From contig CM077025.1 in NCBI GenBank assembly GCA_039090855.1, positions 99,986,489 through 100,050,488 on the forward strand: a stretch of 64,000 nt of DNA. Reading direction: 5' to 3'. Made by a program: the position numbers and the translations under genes. Position 1 is the first letter of the stretch; each line of letters starts with the position of its first letter. This document shows positions 45,841 to 57,742 of this stretch, piece by piece. The notes beneath the pieces are model-generated. The model saw only the letters and a program-made list of their open reading frames with translations. It was not told the origin of the DNA and made no database searches. Source of the stretch: Macrothele yani (Eukaryota > Arthropoda > Arachnida > Araneae > Macrothelidae).

Positions 45841-46639
45841 GACCATTTCCATCTCAATTCAGGCAGGTGTGACCAACATGTGTCAGTTGACCACCTCCAA
45901 TATTTTTGAAAAAATTATAGTAGGTACTCCTTTTTTTTTTTTTTTTTTAAGAAAAACGTATCAGGTGGGTAAGTGTGCCAACCTGCACCCCGACTAGGGT
46001 TGTCTTAGCAGTAATTTTATTTTTATCTTGTGATACATGTAACTCATAAAATTAATTTTTAAAATATACAAAATTAAAAAAAAAAAAAACATTTTTGAAT
46101 TACAATATCTCAAAAACCCCATTTTTTTAAATTCTGAGATTTTGTCCAAATAATGTCCTAATGGTAGGTAGTTTACTGAGGAAATCAGGTTACTGAATTT
46201 TTGCCTTGAAATTTTCTTATATATTTTTGAAAATGGCATTTTTTTTTTCAATTTCTTTTTTTTTTCTTCCAATTTTTGAAAAATGGCACTCTTTTTTCAA
46301 ATTTTTGAATTCAGAGGAAAAAAAGAGAACTGTAAACATTATTTAGTAAATTTTTAATAGCAGGAGAACACAATTTGCGGTAGGGCTCGCACTAAGCATT
46401 TGCCAAGTCGCCAAATGTGACTAAATCCGAAAATGGCGAGAAAAAATTAGTAACAGTGAAAATGGTGGTGAATGATTTTATGAAACTTAGACAACTTTTG
46501 ACTCATGGGTAAACTGCAATTTGCGGTAATTTTTGGGCTAAACTGCAGCTGATATGATTTCAAAGTTTGATTTTCCAAAGCTGTGGTGCTGAAAATGGTA
46601 CTGCCTGGTGCAATTGTTATGGAGTACTGTGAAATACCT

Positions 46640-47748
46640 ATCAAGGCTGCTTGAGAGTCATTGGGGGAGTCAATGAAAATACGAGCTACTAAAGTTGGGA
46701 CATATCGGGAGGGAAGAAACTCTTCCGTAATTTATAATGAGCGGATCCAGAGAGATCGGATAGCAGAGATTAAACAGCCTGCAGCACATAGTCCAGTGTT
46801 GGTGTTGCACTTTGACTTTGCTCAGAACTGGTCTGTAATTCTACCTGATGAAGTGCAAAGTTACCACTGGGAAAAAAATGTCCAGATCTCACTCTTTACA
46901 TGCATTGCGTGCTTTCCAAATGAGACTTAAGTCTTTTGCGGTAGCATGCAATGATATAAGCCATGACACAGCACATGCTCTGTGTGCCATTCTGCTCATA
47001 AAAAGTGAAATTGCTAAGACTTGTCCTTTGGAAGAATTTCAAACAATTGTTTACATCTAAGATAGAGCAGCATGGTGCTTCAAAAACAAATATCAGTTCT
47101 ATGAACTTATAAAGGGGAACCTCAAATGCAACAAGGAAATGGATCTTTTCAGCCACAGGCCATGACATGAGTGCATGTGATGGTGTGGGTGGCCTGTGCA
47201 AACATTTTGCTACTAAATTCAACTTACAGAAAGAAGCTTCACAAGCTATAAGACATGCACCTTCATTTGTTGAAACTGTCTCCCCTTGATCCCAAAGACT
47301 GAACTTCTACTCCTCACAACTGATGAAATTCAATCCTACCGAACCAGCAAAGTAGAAGAGTGGGATACAGTCACAACATTCCTGGTTAATACAAGGAAAT
47401 AAACCATCAACGGCCAGAACAGTCCAGCAACCACATAAAGCTGTGCAATTTTCAAGCCAACAAAAAAAGAACCCATTTTCTGTGAATGATTTTCAAATAG
47501 GAGAATTTATAGGATGCATTTATGATGATAACTGGTGGATGGGACAGATTACAAACATGCACCCTCATGGACCAGGCAGAGGTTTTGGGTTACCAGAAGA
47601 ATGTGGCAAGAAAAGAGACAAGTGTCCAGTGCCCTTAAAAAACATACTTCTAAAGGTGAATGCCATAACTTCTGTCAGATGTTCTGCACAACTTCATACC
47701 TTTGATGAGAAGGAAATCAATAAAATCCAGCAGCTTTTCTCAGTTTGA
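46640..47748 (+). pseudogene. LT-2 transposase-like gene, several frame breaks
   Basis: Pieces in order: LVLHFDFAQNWSVILPDEVQ then SYHWEK; FAVACNDISHDTAHALCA; AAWCFKNKYQFYELI; FSATGHDMSACDGVGGLCKH with FATKFNLQ; and a C-terminal module with FIGCIYDDNWWMGQI and MHPHGPGRGF, ending FSV. I recall this layout from a dispersed, mostly unnamed animal gene family: an acidic-residue core (DFAxN, SDGA-like, CDGVGG) plus a small Trp-rich C-terminal domain. Its placement between terminal inverted repeats here argues that it is the element's transposase; the catalytic role of the Asp residues is inference. Frame changes occur at about 46930, 47060 and 47290. Confidence 0.7.
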
Positions 47749-47803
47749 ATAATTTATTATTCAAACTGAGAAAAGCTGCTGGATTTTATTGATTTCCTTC
47801 TCA
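47706..47803. repeat. perfect 47-bp hairpin over the stop codon of the LT-2 gene
   Basis: Arms 47706-47752 and 47757-47803 are exact complements with a 4-nt loop TTTA. The left arm encodes the last residues and stop. A second partial inverted piece (CATTTTATTGAATTCCTTCTCATCAAA) follows at 47804-47830. Confidence 0.95.
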
Positions 47804-48809
47804 GCATTTTATTGAATTCCTTCTCATCAAATAATTTGGTAAGCTCATAATTTTGTTTTTTGGGGCCTTTTTTTAATGTAAATAGAAATTCAATCTTAAC
47901 TGCAACTGTGATAATGTATTGTATGTGTATAGACTATGGATTTAAAAAAATAAACATTTACATAGGTGACAATTATTAAAAATCATTAAAATATAGATTG
48001 ACACTGCAATTTGGAATATATACTCAGGTAAACTTTTAAGAAATATCTTTTCGAAGTTTTTTTTTTTTAATAATAACCCAACCTTGAGGTTCGAGCAGGA
48101 GGGAAGTGCATTTTCAAAAATTTGTAGGAAAATTTCAAGGCAAAAATCCAGTAACCCGATTCCCTCCAGTTAACTACCTACCATTAGGACATTATTTGGA
48201 CAAAATTTCAGAATTTTTAAAAATGGGGTTTTTGAGATATTACAATTCAAAAATGTTTTTTTTTTTTGAAATTTTGTGTATTTTAAAAATTAATTTTATG
48301 AGTTGCATGCATCACAGGATAAAAATAAAATAACTGCTAAGATAACCCTAGTAGGAATGCAGGCTGGCACACTTACTCATCTGAAAGTCTTTCTTGAAAA
48401 AAAATATCTTAAACTTGTGGAAAATTAAAAAAATTTGTAATAAATATAGACCTTTTTTTGCCATCTAGCAATATTCCTTTGATCAATTTCTGTGAACATA
48501 AAGAAAGGCCAGTTCAATAGCTTCAAAATAAAAAAAAATCAAGTCTCTACCTGTTATAGTATAGCAGCAGTGTACATTTAAAAATTTGGTGCTTCACATG
48601 ATTTTCATCACAGGTGTATTTCTTGCCTATTTTCAAAATGCTGTAGCTTGAACATTTTTTTTTTTAATGAAAAGTCCTTTTGCAGTACTTTATACCTCTA
48701 TTAGAAGTAGCTATCATAATGTTTTAAAAAAAAATTGAAGGTTGTCAACTGACACCCCTGCCTGAATTGAGATGGAAAGGGTCAATAAAGCTTTGTTGTG
48801 TCATTCCCG

Positions 48810-48963
48810 TCTTTAAAGACTGTGTGTGTGGAGCAATGGAAAACGCTCTTCAGTGCCTAACCACATAACCTGCAACATGCATTCTTTGACGAAAAGTGCT
48901 TGTTTCGATGCGATGTGTTTTATCACCATTTAAAGTTTGTTTTATTAGTTTTGAAACACCCTG
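48810..48963 (-). mobile_element. 5' end relic of the mariner-type family
   Basis: Minus strand starts CAGGGTGTTTCAAAACTAAT and carries ACAAGCACTTTTCGTCAAAGAATGCATG, as at 42121-42215. Only the 5' leader remains. Confidence 0.8.
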
Positions 48964-49348
48964 TATAAAGTCACCACTTTCACCATCTTGAAAAAAAATA
49001 TTTTCACGATGCTGAAATGGTTTTAGTTATGCCTTTAGCAAAGCAGAAAACCATTTTAGCAGAAGCAAATGTTTCAAACTATACTCAGCATAAGGCAATA
49101 AATGAACTTTTTTCTTGTCATTTCACAGAAGTTACCTTTTAAAACTAAAACTGGATAAATTACAAAATAATAAACTAAGAGGGGAAATGATTTCAGTAAA
49201 ATATGCCAAATCTTGATATTATTACTATGCTGTTTATATGATTATTTGTTGTTTAACTAAGTCTACTTACATTTTCTATTAGCATATTTCAAATTTTCAT
49301 TTACTTCTGATTCTTCACTCTAATCTAGGAGTTTTTCTGGCCTGGGAG

Positions 49349-51860
49349 TAAGGAATAAAATTGGTGATTTTTTCGAGTGGCCATTGGCCAGTGGGTGGAC
49401 AAAATCTAGTGGCCACTTTCCTTACAGCTATTTCATGTTGTATACACATTTTATCACTGAACTGAATACCTTTCATTTATTTAGACATAGTTAAATTTAA
49501 GCTTAGTAGTTACAAGGACACACTGTCCATTTTCCAGTGCAATTAAATGATTAAATATAATCTTAAAAGTTATATTTTTCTTCAACCACATCAACCAAAT
49601 TTTCAAGACAGTTTTTATTGGAAAGATAATTTAATCATTTTTATTTGGTCTCTCGCCATGTTCACACACACACAAATCTCTCAATCTCTCCACCATAAAT
49701 TGATAGCAGTGGATGGGTCAAAAATTTCAAGCAGTACTTACTTTTGCTTACTTCATTTAATTTGCTGTATTTTCTAAAGTCATTATTTGCATGAGCATTG
49801 TCTTGTCATCAAGAACATTGCCCACAATGCTTGCATTCTCTTAACTTCTGCATTGCTTGGCATAACAGTCAGCAATATTGAGTATTTCAATAATTTGTGC
49901 TATGACCTTCATGTACTAAAAATTGCTTGTTTTTAGTTTCTCTAGCAGTTTTTAGTGAGTTATTGATGATCAAAAATGTTCAGACATTATGTTTCAAAGC
50001 TGCTTCCATTCTGCTAAATTTTTCTTTTCATTCCATTTATTTTTGGTTTCTTGGTGTCAAAATGAAAACTGGCTGTATAGCTTTCAAAAATGAATTTCAT
50101 ATTTTATAGCAGAATCATTTTGTGGTACAGCTGAGATTGGGAAAAATGTGATACCAACCTGGTCACTTTATTTTACAGACTCGCAATGAATCCTGACCTC
50201 TAACAGAAAATATTCAGTAATTTCCTGGGTTATTCTAATAAATATTACATTAAAAACATTGATAAACCTTTCACAAGTGTTGAAAAAATAGTCATGACGA
50301 AATAAGAACCCTTTCAGAGTATCCTGATTCCATCAGATTCTGTCGAGTTTTCGAACACAGTGTCAGCTTCTTTTTTTTTTTCTCGGAAAACTTTCAGTTT
50401 TGGTAGAATTTTAATGATTTGTCATTTTTTCTGTTTGCCCACCACAGACCTTCCAAATACTACCAATTCCCCATAGTCATTACGAAAATCGTCGATCGCT
50501 GCAGAGTACGGGAAACGTCAAACAAATATACTACGGAAATAAAAAATCTGGTTGTCGGTTTTTTCCCCCTTCAGAAAACGTTTTGGCAGAATTTTAATGA
50601 TTTGTCATTTTTTCCTGTTTGCCCACCTCAGATCTTCCAAATAATAAGAATTCTCCATAGTCACTACGGAAATCGTTGATCGTTCCGGAATACGGGAAAC
50701 GTCAAATATACTACGAAAATAAAAAATCTATGAAATAATGTTATTCAATCATTTGTTCAAAGTTTATTTTCGTGTTTTCAAAATTCTAACATTCAAACAT
50801 TTTTGGGACTGTTGATTGGATGTTTTTAATGTCGCGACATTTGTCCGATATAATTTGAGCATTTTTCATGCTGTTCGTCGCCTGAAAATGATTGTTTTAG
50901 CACGGATGAAAATGTTCCGTAGTTTTTGAAATTTCGAATTTTTCTTACCCCAAGATGATGCACTTTCTTTTCACTTTCCAGTTATATTCTTATGTTAGAT
51001 ATTTTCTGATTATGTTTCTCGTTTTTAATAGCTTCAGTAATAGTGAAAAAGGACACCTTCGTATTTTAAATTTTTTTCTAGTGAAGTGCAGTTTTTGTTA
51101 TTTCTAACAGCCTATTCTTCGAAACCAATCAATACGGAAAGTGCTTTTTTCTCTTTTCCGCTTTTATAAAGCTAAATTAAATTTCAAAATCGGTACTTTA
51201 CTTATTCCGCCCGTGATGGAATCGGGCTTTTCCGTGACCCGTAAAAATGACTATCACGGCAGAGTGAACAATACAGTACTTATTTTTTATAAATAATTTC
51301 GCTAAAAAACTTGTGTTTACCCATTCCTTAGTAACATTTTACTGTATTAAGGGGTAGACAAGGTTTTTTTTATTTTATTTAAAGCCAACTTCACATGTGC
51401 AAAGGAAACGCGACTCTGCGTGGAATGAAAGACGGCGCGCGACGCGGAAAGTGAAGTCCCAATTTTCTACCTTTGATTTCTTTTTGTAAAAAGAAAATGC
51501 TTGCCCCTTTTATTTGATGGTAAGCAAGAAGTGCCTAAGCAATGGAAAATCGTGCATTTTCAGAGAAACCAAACTTTAAAAAACAAGCTGCTGAAGACGA
51601 GTTGTGATGTCACAGTTCCATCTAAGCCACAGGTGTCCATTCCCGATATGGTTACTTTGTGCACCAACTTAAGAGGAAAAACTTGTATGATTTGAAAATA
51701 CATTTCGTATAACAGGAGCGTTTTAAAAATGCAAATTAATTCTTTAACAATGAAAAAAGGCAAATTTTCGAGCGTGGCGACTAAAGTTATTTTTTCTACT
51801 GGACATTTTATTTTATCCATTCGCCACGTGGCGAGTGGCGACCGCTAATTTTAATCTTTA
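49349..51860. mobile_element. hAT transposon copy B, perfect 8-bp TSD
   Basis: Reverse-orientation relative of 4541-7097. Ends TAAGGAATAAAATTGGTG and, inverted, TAAAGATTAAAATTAGCGG. CCTGGGAG flanks exactly (49341-49348 and 51861-51868). It contains the same internal duplication (about 50390-50730). No transposase was recognised in either copy, so both probably moved with enzyme supplied in trans. Confidence 0.9.
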
Positions 51861-51868
51861 CCTGGGAG

Positions 51869-52839
51869 TATTTTAATTTATGCTGAACACAATAATACAA
51901 CAACAACATAAAGGTTCATAATACAATCTTGGAAAAACTAACCAGTGAAAATTCTGTACCAAATTTTAACACACTATCGAAATTAAAAACAAAACAAAAC
52001 CCATAGATGTCATTTAAATGAATAAATTTCACCAATACAGCTTTTTTCATTTTCATAGTAATGGAAAAACAACAACCTTGCTACAGTTATTTTAGTGACA
52101 GTAAAGTTACTTTTCCATTAAAATGACAAGGACGTTTATACAGAAACTTATATGAATGCTTACATGCAAAGTCACGCTAAGCAATGCTATCGCTTGATGC
52201 ATATACTTCTTAAACAGAAAAAAGGGGGGGGAGAAAAAGCCACAAAAATATTGCTTACACCCACACACACACACAAAATGCATACACAAAGATAGCTGAC
52301 TAAACATAATGAACAAAAATGAAAAAAAAATGTACAGAACTGCTACAAACTAAGAAATCAGGCAAACAAGGACATTTCAAAGACAATGGTACATGATAAA
52401 AACAACTTTAAAAATGGAATAAGTGAATGATGAATGGGCACTTTCGCTCTTAGGGCAGTGAAACAATAGATCAGAAAAATACAGTAGCTGTTTTAAGATA
52501 TGAATTCTGTCCCGTTTACAGAAAGACTTAAGAAAATACGTCACAAATCACAACAGGTATAATTTTATATCGTAAATAAGGAACAAATTTTATGACCACA
52601 GTAATTACAACTATCAGAGCAGGAATCATAATAGTAGATCATGCGAATCTTTTCACTTTCACATGAACTATTAAGTAATGTGTGTTTGCACCATTGTCCC
52701 AAATTCACTTCCAAAACTTCGGTATTAAATGAAAAAAACTCTCTACACAACAGAAAAAATTTTATGCATACATATGCCAATCTGGTTGTGTTACCAGCTG
52801 TGGTTATCATTCTTAGCCAAACTGGTGTAATATTAGTCA
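51869..52839. other. no gene seen
   Basis: AT-rich. The 138-codon minus frame at 52565-52981 is low-complexity hydrophobic and overlaps a mariner 3' relic, so it is not credible. Confidence 0.5.
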
Positions 52840-52960
52840 ACATCATATTAAATATGAAAAATTCATACATGAGACTGATGAAGAAGAAAAAAAAGTTGAA
52901 CTTTTTAACCGGGTGAAAAATCAAAATGTGCGGCAAAATAGTGTGAACATAACGCAGCAT
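52840..52960 (+). mobile_element. 3' end relic of the mariner-type family
   Basis: TCATACATGAGACTGATGAAGAAG followed by GTTGAACTTTTTAACCGGGTG matches 43563-43615. Confidence 0.65.
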
Positions 52961-53079
52961 GAGCAGGACAGAATAGTTCACTGTTATTCATTTATGGAAA
53001 TACTAAAACTGGAACACATTCCTGCATCCAAAATTATTGACATTTAACAACACAGGATAGGTAAGGAAAACATCGCTGG

Positions 53080-53740
53080 ATAAAATTACGATCACAGGCG
53101 AAATCTCCGCTCCCTCTGACTTCCGTTTACAGAAATTTTCCCTTCATTCTGAAGCTAAAACACAAATTTTCATGGAATAAAATGGTGTTTAATAACAACA
53201 CTGGTTAGAAGGAACATTACTAGAAAACAAATTACAATTACAGAAGAAATCTTCATTCCATCTAACTTCCGCTTTCGAAAGTCGGAATTCTGTCTTCAGA
53301 TGTAAAAACTCCTCCCCCTCCCCAATTCAATCAGTTATGCCTTGATCTCCAAAACCAGACAAATAGAAGAAACTCATGCCTGAAGATTACAGGCAAATTT
53401 TTGTGCCGTTTAACATCGGTTTCCAGAAAACTTTTCTCCATTTTCAAGCTGAAATACAAATATTTATGAAATAAAATGATATTTAGCTGCAATACCGGGC
53501 AGAGCAAACGTCGCAAGAAAAAGAAATTAGAATATTCTTCGCTTAACTTGTTTTTGAAAGTTTAAGTTTTGAAGTATGAAATACTGTCACCAGATAGAAA
53601 ATTATCTCCCCCCCCCAAAACAACTCTTTCAGTTTTGCATCGATCTCAAGAATGACTCAAATAATAAAAAAAAGCAAAATTCTGCGAATTCGTTGAAAAA
53701 TCTCATGTACGAAATTTCTGTACATTTATCTTAAGGATCC
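53080..53740. repeat. hAT-interior type repeat block
   Basis: Repeated ACTTCCG(T/C)TTTC..AAATTTTC and CAAGCTGAAATAC(A) units, related to 35300-35950 and, inverted, to 57780-58500. Confidence 0.65.
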
Positions 53741-53971
53741 TGTGAGCTATCTGGTTTCTGGCATATTTTTCTGGCCTTTAGATGACTTCCAAAGCTTATT
53801 TTTTAAACTTGCCCTTCCTTCCACTCAATCTGTTGATAGAGAATTCAAAGGATTCCATTTCAAGAAACTGTATGAGAAAGAGTGTAAGTACTGAGAACAA
53901 GCCTTGAAAGTAATCAAAATAACCAAAATATCATGTAACCTAAATAACTCAGAAAATATGGAGAATATGTG

Positions 53972-54264
53972 CAGTGTTCGAATTACCCAGTGGTCCACTG
54001 GCCATTGGCCAGTAAAACTTTTGTCAGACCACTGAACTATTGATTTTACTGACTCTGATGGCTAGGGTTTTTTTTTTTTTTTTTGTTTTTCTTCTAGTCA
54101 GAAGTTAAAAAAATTAATTTCTATTTCTTTTTCCTTGCTGTATGGTTTTCTTTATAGGCTGCTAACTGATAGATTTAAACACAAATATTGGAGATTATTC
54201 CATTGAAATGATACATTATTTTCTCCATAGGGCCTACATACTGTAAATGTCTAAAGTTTTTTTC

Positions 54265-54296
<32 letters not shown>

Positions 54297-54373
54297 GTTT
54301 TTATGGACCAGTGGTTAGTAAATTCTAGTGGTCTGCTGGACCAGTAGAAGATTTATTTCTAATTCTAACACTG
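53972..54373. mobile_element. 402-bp hAT-type MITE
   Basis: Ends CAGTGTTCGAATTA and, inverted, CAGTGTTAGAATTA, with subterminal CCAGTGGTCCACTGGCC. The flanks ATATGTG and ATATGTA suggest an imperfect target duplication. The interior has T and ATT runs. Confidence 0.65.
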
Positions 54374-54394
54374 ATATGTAATTTTTTATGGTAA

Positions 54395-54600
54395 TAGACC
54401 CAGAAGAAGGCCTTGTGGGAGACAGTTAAATTTAATTACAAAGCATGCAGGAGTGAGATGGAAGATAACTGCTCAAGACAAAAAGATGTGGAAAAGACTT
54501 AGGGAGACCTTCATCCAACTGCACATTGAGATAAATAAGATTGGGTTCAGGAGACCTTCATCCAGCTGCAGATTGAGTTCTGGAAGATGGTTTGAATTTT
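54395..54600 (+). pseudogene. LINE ORF2 C-terminal tail
   Basis: Plus strand reads RWKITAQDKKMWKRLRETFIQ, matching the end of RTE-like ORF2 proteins (W..xAQDRxxWRxLxETFIQ). AGACCTTCATCCA(A/G)CTGCA is tandemly repeated at about 54504 and 54552. It is probably the same family as the tail at 39130. Confidence 0.6.
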
Positions 54601-55516
54601 GTATCACATTCATGAAATACCTAGAAAATTGTATTTATGCAATATATAATGTGAATTGTTGTTCACAGGGGTTCCAGTTGCTTTATTATGTTCTAATTAA
54701 TGACACCTAGATGGCTGAAACTGCACTTCATTCGTGTAATGTGTGCAACCTAAGACATCCAAACCATCTGCAGCATGCTGTACAAGCCACTACCAATAAG
54801 CAACTCACTTATCTTTGTTTGGCAGTGCTTCTCTGTTTGTTTAATGCAATGTTTTCAAAATCTGGTTGGCTAGCTTTACGATTATCAGTGCATCAAGCAG
54901 TTCTGTTAAAGGAATTAAGAAATCAGACATGAATGTAATTTATTATTCAACATTTCATTTCTACAAAACACATCTTATTATTCTTTACAGAATTCTACTT
55001 ATTAGAATTCCAATTCAAACAAAAAAGTGCACAAAACTACTTGATGCACTGACAATCAAAAGGCTAGCCATTTGTTTAATCTAAATATTTTATTTATTTA
55101 ACTACAATGAAAGTTTTTTTTTATTTATGGTTCATTTATTTCGGTGTTGTGTTTGAATATGTAGAAACAAAGTTATAAATCCACCTCAGCTTAAACTGAG
55201 GGAAAGGGAAAGAGAACTTAATCTGGAGTAATATTGGAGTCATTCAAAACAATCACTGGCAGTTTTTTTTTTTAATGCCAAACACACTCATGTATTCCTA
55301 AAGTGCTAACAAAAGTCATATGAACTTGTTGGATTTTTTGTTTTCTCTGTGTAAATGATCCCCAATGACAATTGACAATTATCTAAAAAAAAAAAAGAAG
55401 TTTCTTTCAATTCTGTTATTGTTTTGCTATTTTTCCTTCCTTCAAGGAGTTTATAATTTGATATTCATTGAGATCTTTTGTGTCACTGTACATAGGGGGG
55501 GGGTAAACCTTCGGCG
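54601..55516. other. no gene seen
   Basis: AT-rich. Small frames at 54711-55084 have no domain. Confidence 0.5.
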
Positions 55517-56859
55517 TATGGCCCGGAAATAGTCGTTCAAAGGGACGATAGATGGTGACACATTATTGCTGCATCGGTAAAAGCGTTTTGTTACGTAGTG
55601 AAAGTGCCAAAGGAAGTGAATAATGTGGATTAAGAATGGCCCTTAAAAGGCCTTTTTTTAATGTTGATTATGGCATATGTGTGAAATATTTATTTTGGCA
55701 GAACAATTGTCTTCCTCATGAATATGAAACTGTCTAGCTAGCAGACTAAAAGCAAGAAAAGTTTTATATGCCAGGGAAAAACTGTCTGATCGCACGAATC
55801 CAGACTTCAAAGCAGTGTTCAGAGGTAAGACAGCAATTCCGTCGGAATAAATATTCCAGAACATGGTCTGCCAAGCACATTTTGTGGTTGCCCTGTGTTA
55901 ATTTATGTTCTAGGGGACGCCAATTGCTCTCCACTCCTTGTGTATGCACTCCTGTGATGGGATCAACGAAGTTGAGGGAGTGCTTCACGGTGAAATGGTC
56001 GTAGCCACAGCTTGACAGGTTCCGATATGCTGCCCACTGATCCGACATGATCATGGTTCCTGGCTCCACATGTTTCAGGATGAGGCGCAGTTATGTATCT
56101 GCAGATCAGTTATTATCAGGGCAGATATCTCCACCCTGAAGCGCTTGGAATCTCGTTCAAAGATACCAAGAATCCAGGTGCCCTCAATGAGACGACCGCA
56201 ATTGTGCCTCCGCTTGCCCACTTTCGCTTCATCTACTTCCACGATGATCCCATCATCACCAAGCCTTCTTTCCTCACAAACTCTGAGACTAGTTGTCTGC
56301 AATACGAATACCAGTCACAAACTGTCTCAGTGGATGTGGTAACATTGCCATGTGACATTTCTTCAATAGCCTCATCTTAAGACAATCCTTTGGTGAAACA
56401 ATATGTCAGAATCATCACTCTATCAATAGGAATCTGAGCATAAAAAAACTTGCACCAAGTGTACGGGAAGAGTACTCATCATTCCCTGAAGCATGCTTCT
56501 TCCAACACCTGAATTGTGCTAAATGATGAGACACATCGCCACGTAGAGTCATGAGATGGTCCTCAGAACATCTTTTAGAGGTGGGAAACAAACCCTGTTG
56601 TTCACACCAGAAAATAGACGTTTCCTCATACTTCCAAACTTCATTAAAAAAACCTCTTCCAATTCCACATATTAACACAAAAAGCTGAAACGTCAGGCAG
56701 AAATAATTTACGAGATCACAGGAGAGCACAGATCGAGAAATAACTTACGTAACTAGCTATAACATATTGAATGTGAAAGTGCGAGAAGAGCGGAGGGGAG
56801 CTGAAGTGGTACTGTGGCGCCATCTAACATTTCTTTCGAAAACTAGCTCCGGGCTAACC
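55517..56859 (-). mobile_element. Merlin DNA transposon
   Basis: Imperfect inverted ends of about 37 bp: TATGGCCCGGAAATAGTCGT..GATAGATGG on the left against inverted GTTAGCCCGGAGCTAGTTTT..GTTAGATGG on the right. An IS1595-type transposase sits between them. No clear 8-9 bp target duplication was seen. Confidence 0.85.
55764..56729 (-). pseudogene. Merlin (IS1595/ISXO2-type) transposase
   Basis: Minus strand in order: N-terminal WCEQQGLFPTSKRCSEDHLM and FRCWKKHAS (56729-56415); SHGNVTTSTETVCDWYSYCR (about 56370-56290); the catalytic start GIIVEVDEAKVGKRRHN (first Asp); TWILGIFERDS; EPGTMIMSDQWAAYRNL (second Asp); HSLNFVDPITGVHTQGVES and NWRPLEHKL (Glu); ending at 55764 after CLTSEHCFEVWIRAIRQ. 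This is the complete DDE order of ISXO2-like domains, which define eukaryotic Merlin elements. Frameshifts at about 56270 and 56085 and one near 56400 inactivate it. Confidence 0.9.
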
Positions 56860-57205
56860 ATGGAAGTTTAGCCCAGAGGGGTTTGCGTGAAAAGTAAATA
56901 CATAACAGAGGTTGCTCCAGGGCTTTTTTAAAAAAAAATTCCAACCTATTCGCCAAATTCAGTTTTTTTTTTTCACCAAATATAATCGAAGTCGACAATT
57001 TTTTTCTCTCTCCATTGGAAATATAGAAACCATAAAGACAAAGTTTTATAATAGTACAAAAACAATAGGTTATAGATTCTTTACAATTAAGCAGCACAAT
57101 ATGTTATAGATCCTGAATCTTAATAGAAAGAAATATAGACACTTATTTTCAATTTTAAATTTATTACTACCAATAAAATATTTTATAAGTCATGCAATAT
57201 TGGTT
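56860..57205. other. no gene; possible transposon terminus
   Basis: CCAGGGCTTTTTTAAAAAAAAATTCC at about 56912 resembles a hAT end; no partner was found. Confidence 0.35.
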
Positions 57206-57481
57206 GATGGCTCCAGGGCAAGATTTCATCTTTTTTGCTCACTAGCAAATTTTGCTAGTGACCAAATAGTTTGCTAGCAAAACGTTTGCATGACTAGCAA
57301 GTAAAACTAAATCCCATCGTAACTTATTTTCTAATAAAGTTACACAGAAATTTAAATATGTGTATAAATATTTTGACTTACCTTTCTGAATAATGAATAG
57401 AACTTAGATAAGTTTAGTGACTATCTTTATTATTAATTTCCAACAAATTCTCATACCACATGAATATATTTCACTGACATT

Positions 57482-57742
57482 CTAATTCAGATTTCTTCCC
57501 ATATGGTTTTTACACTCAGGGTGTCTGACTTTGTCATCATACCACTTTATAACTGCTGACCGTGGATTAAAAATCTCTTCTTGTGGCCCTTCTATTTCAA
57601 TTGTCATCAGAGCATTTAAAGTTTCAACAGACAAATTGTTCCTCCAATCCCCTTGTATTCTTTTTAAAAAACTGAATCCCACCTCACAACATGCAGTACT
57701 AAGTGGAAGTATCGCACAAATTTCTGCTAAACTTCTACACAC
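57482..57742 (-). pseudogene. hAT-C transposase dimerisation domain
   Basis: Minus strand reads LPLSTACCEVGFSFLKRIQG, then DWRNNLSVETLNALMTIEIEG and a short acidic tail ending RHPECKNHMGRNLN. This is the C-terminal Dimer_Tnp_hAT domain of the ZNF862-like branch (SACCERGFSxxNRIKxxxRxxLxxxTLxALMxIxxEG). The methionine at 57742 is not a real start; the rest of the transposase has been deleted. Confidence 0.85.

Larger units (their letters stand above)
45841..48783 (+). mobile_element. long-TIR DNA transposon, second copy (LT-2)
   Basis: Ends GACCATTTCCATCTCAATTC and, inverted, GACCCTTTCCATCTCAATTC. AATA flanks both sides (45837-45840 and 48784-48787), giving a 4-bp target duplication. Subterminal inverted repeats of about 400 bp extend inward (45841-46245 against 48100-48783). 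The centre holds a transposase-like pseudogene in plus orientation. The 4-bp duplication is compatible with Sola, not proven. Confidence 0.75.

Noticed and set aside
52565..52981. 138-codon minus-strand gene
   Set aside because: Low-complexity hydrophobic frame overlapping a mariner 3' relic, no domain.
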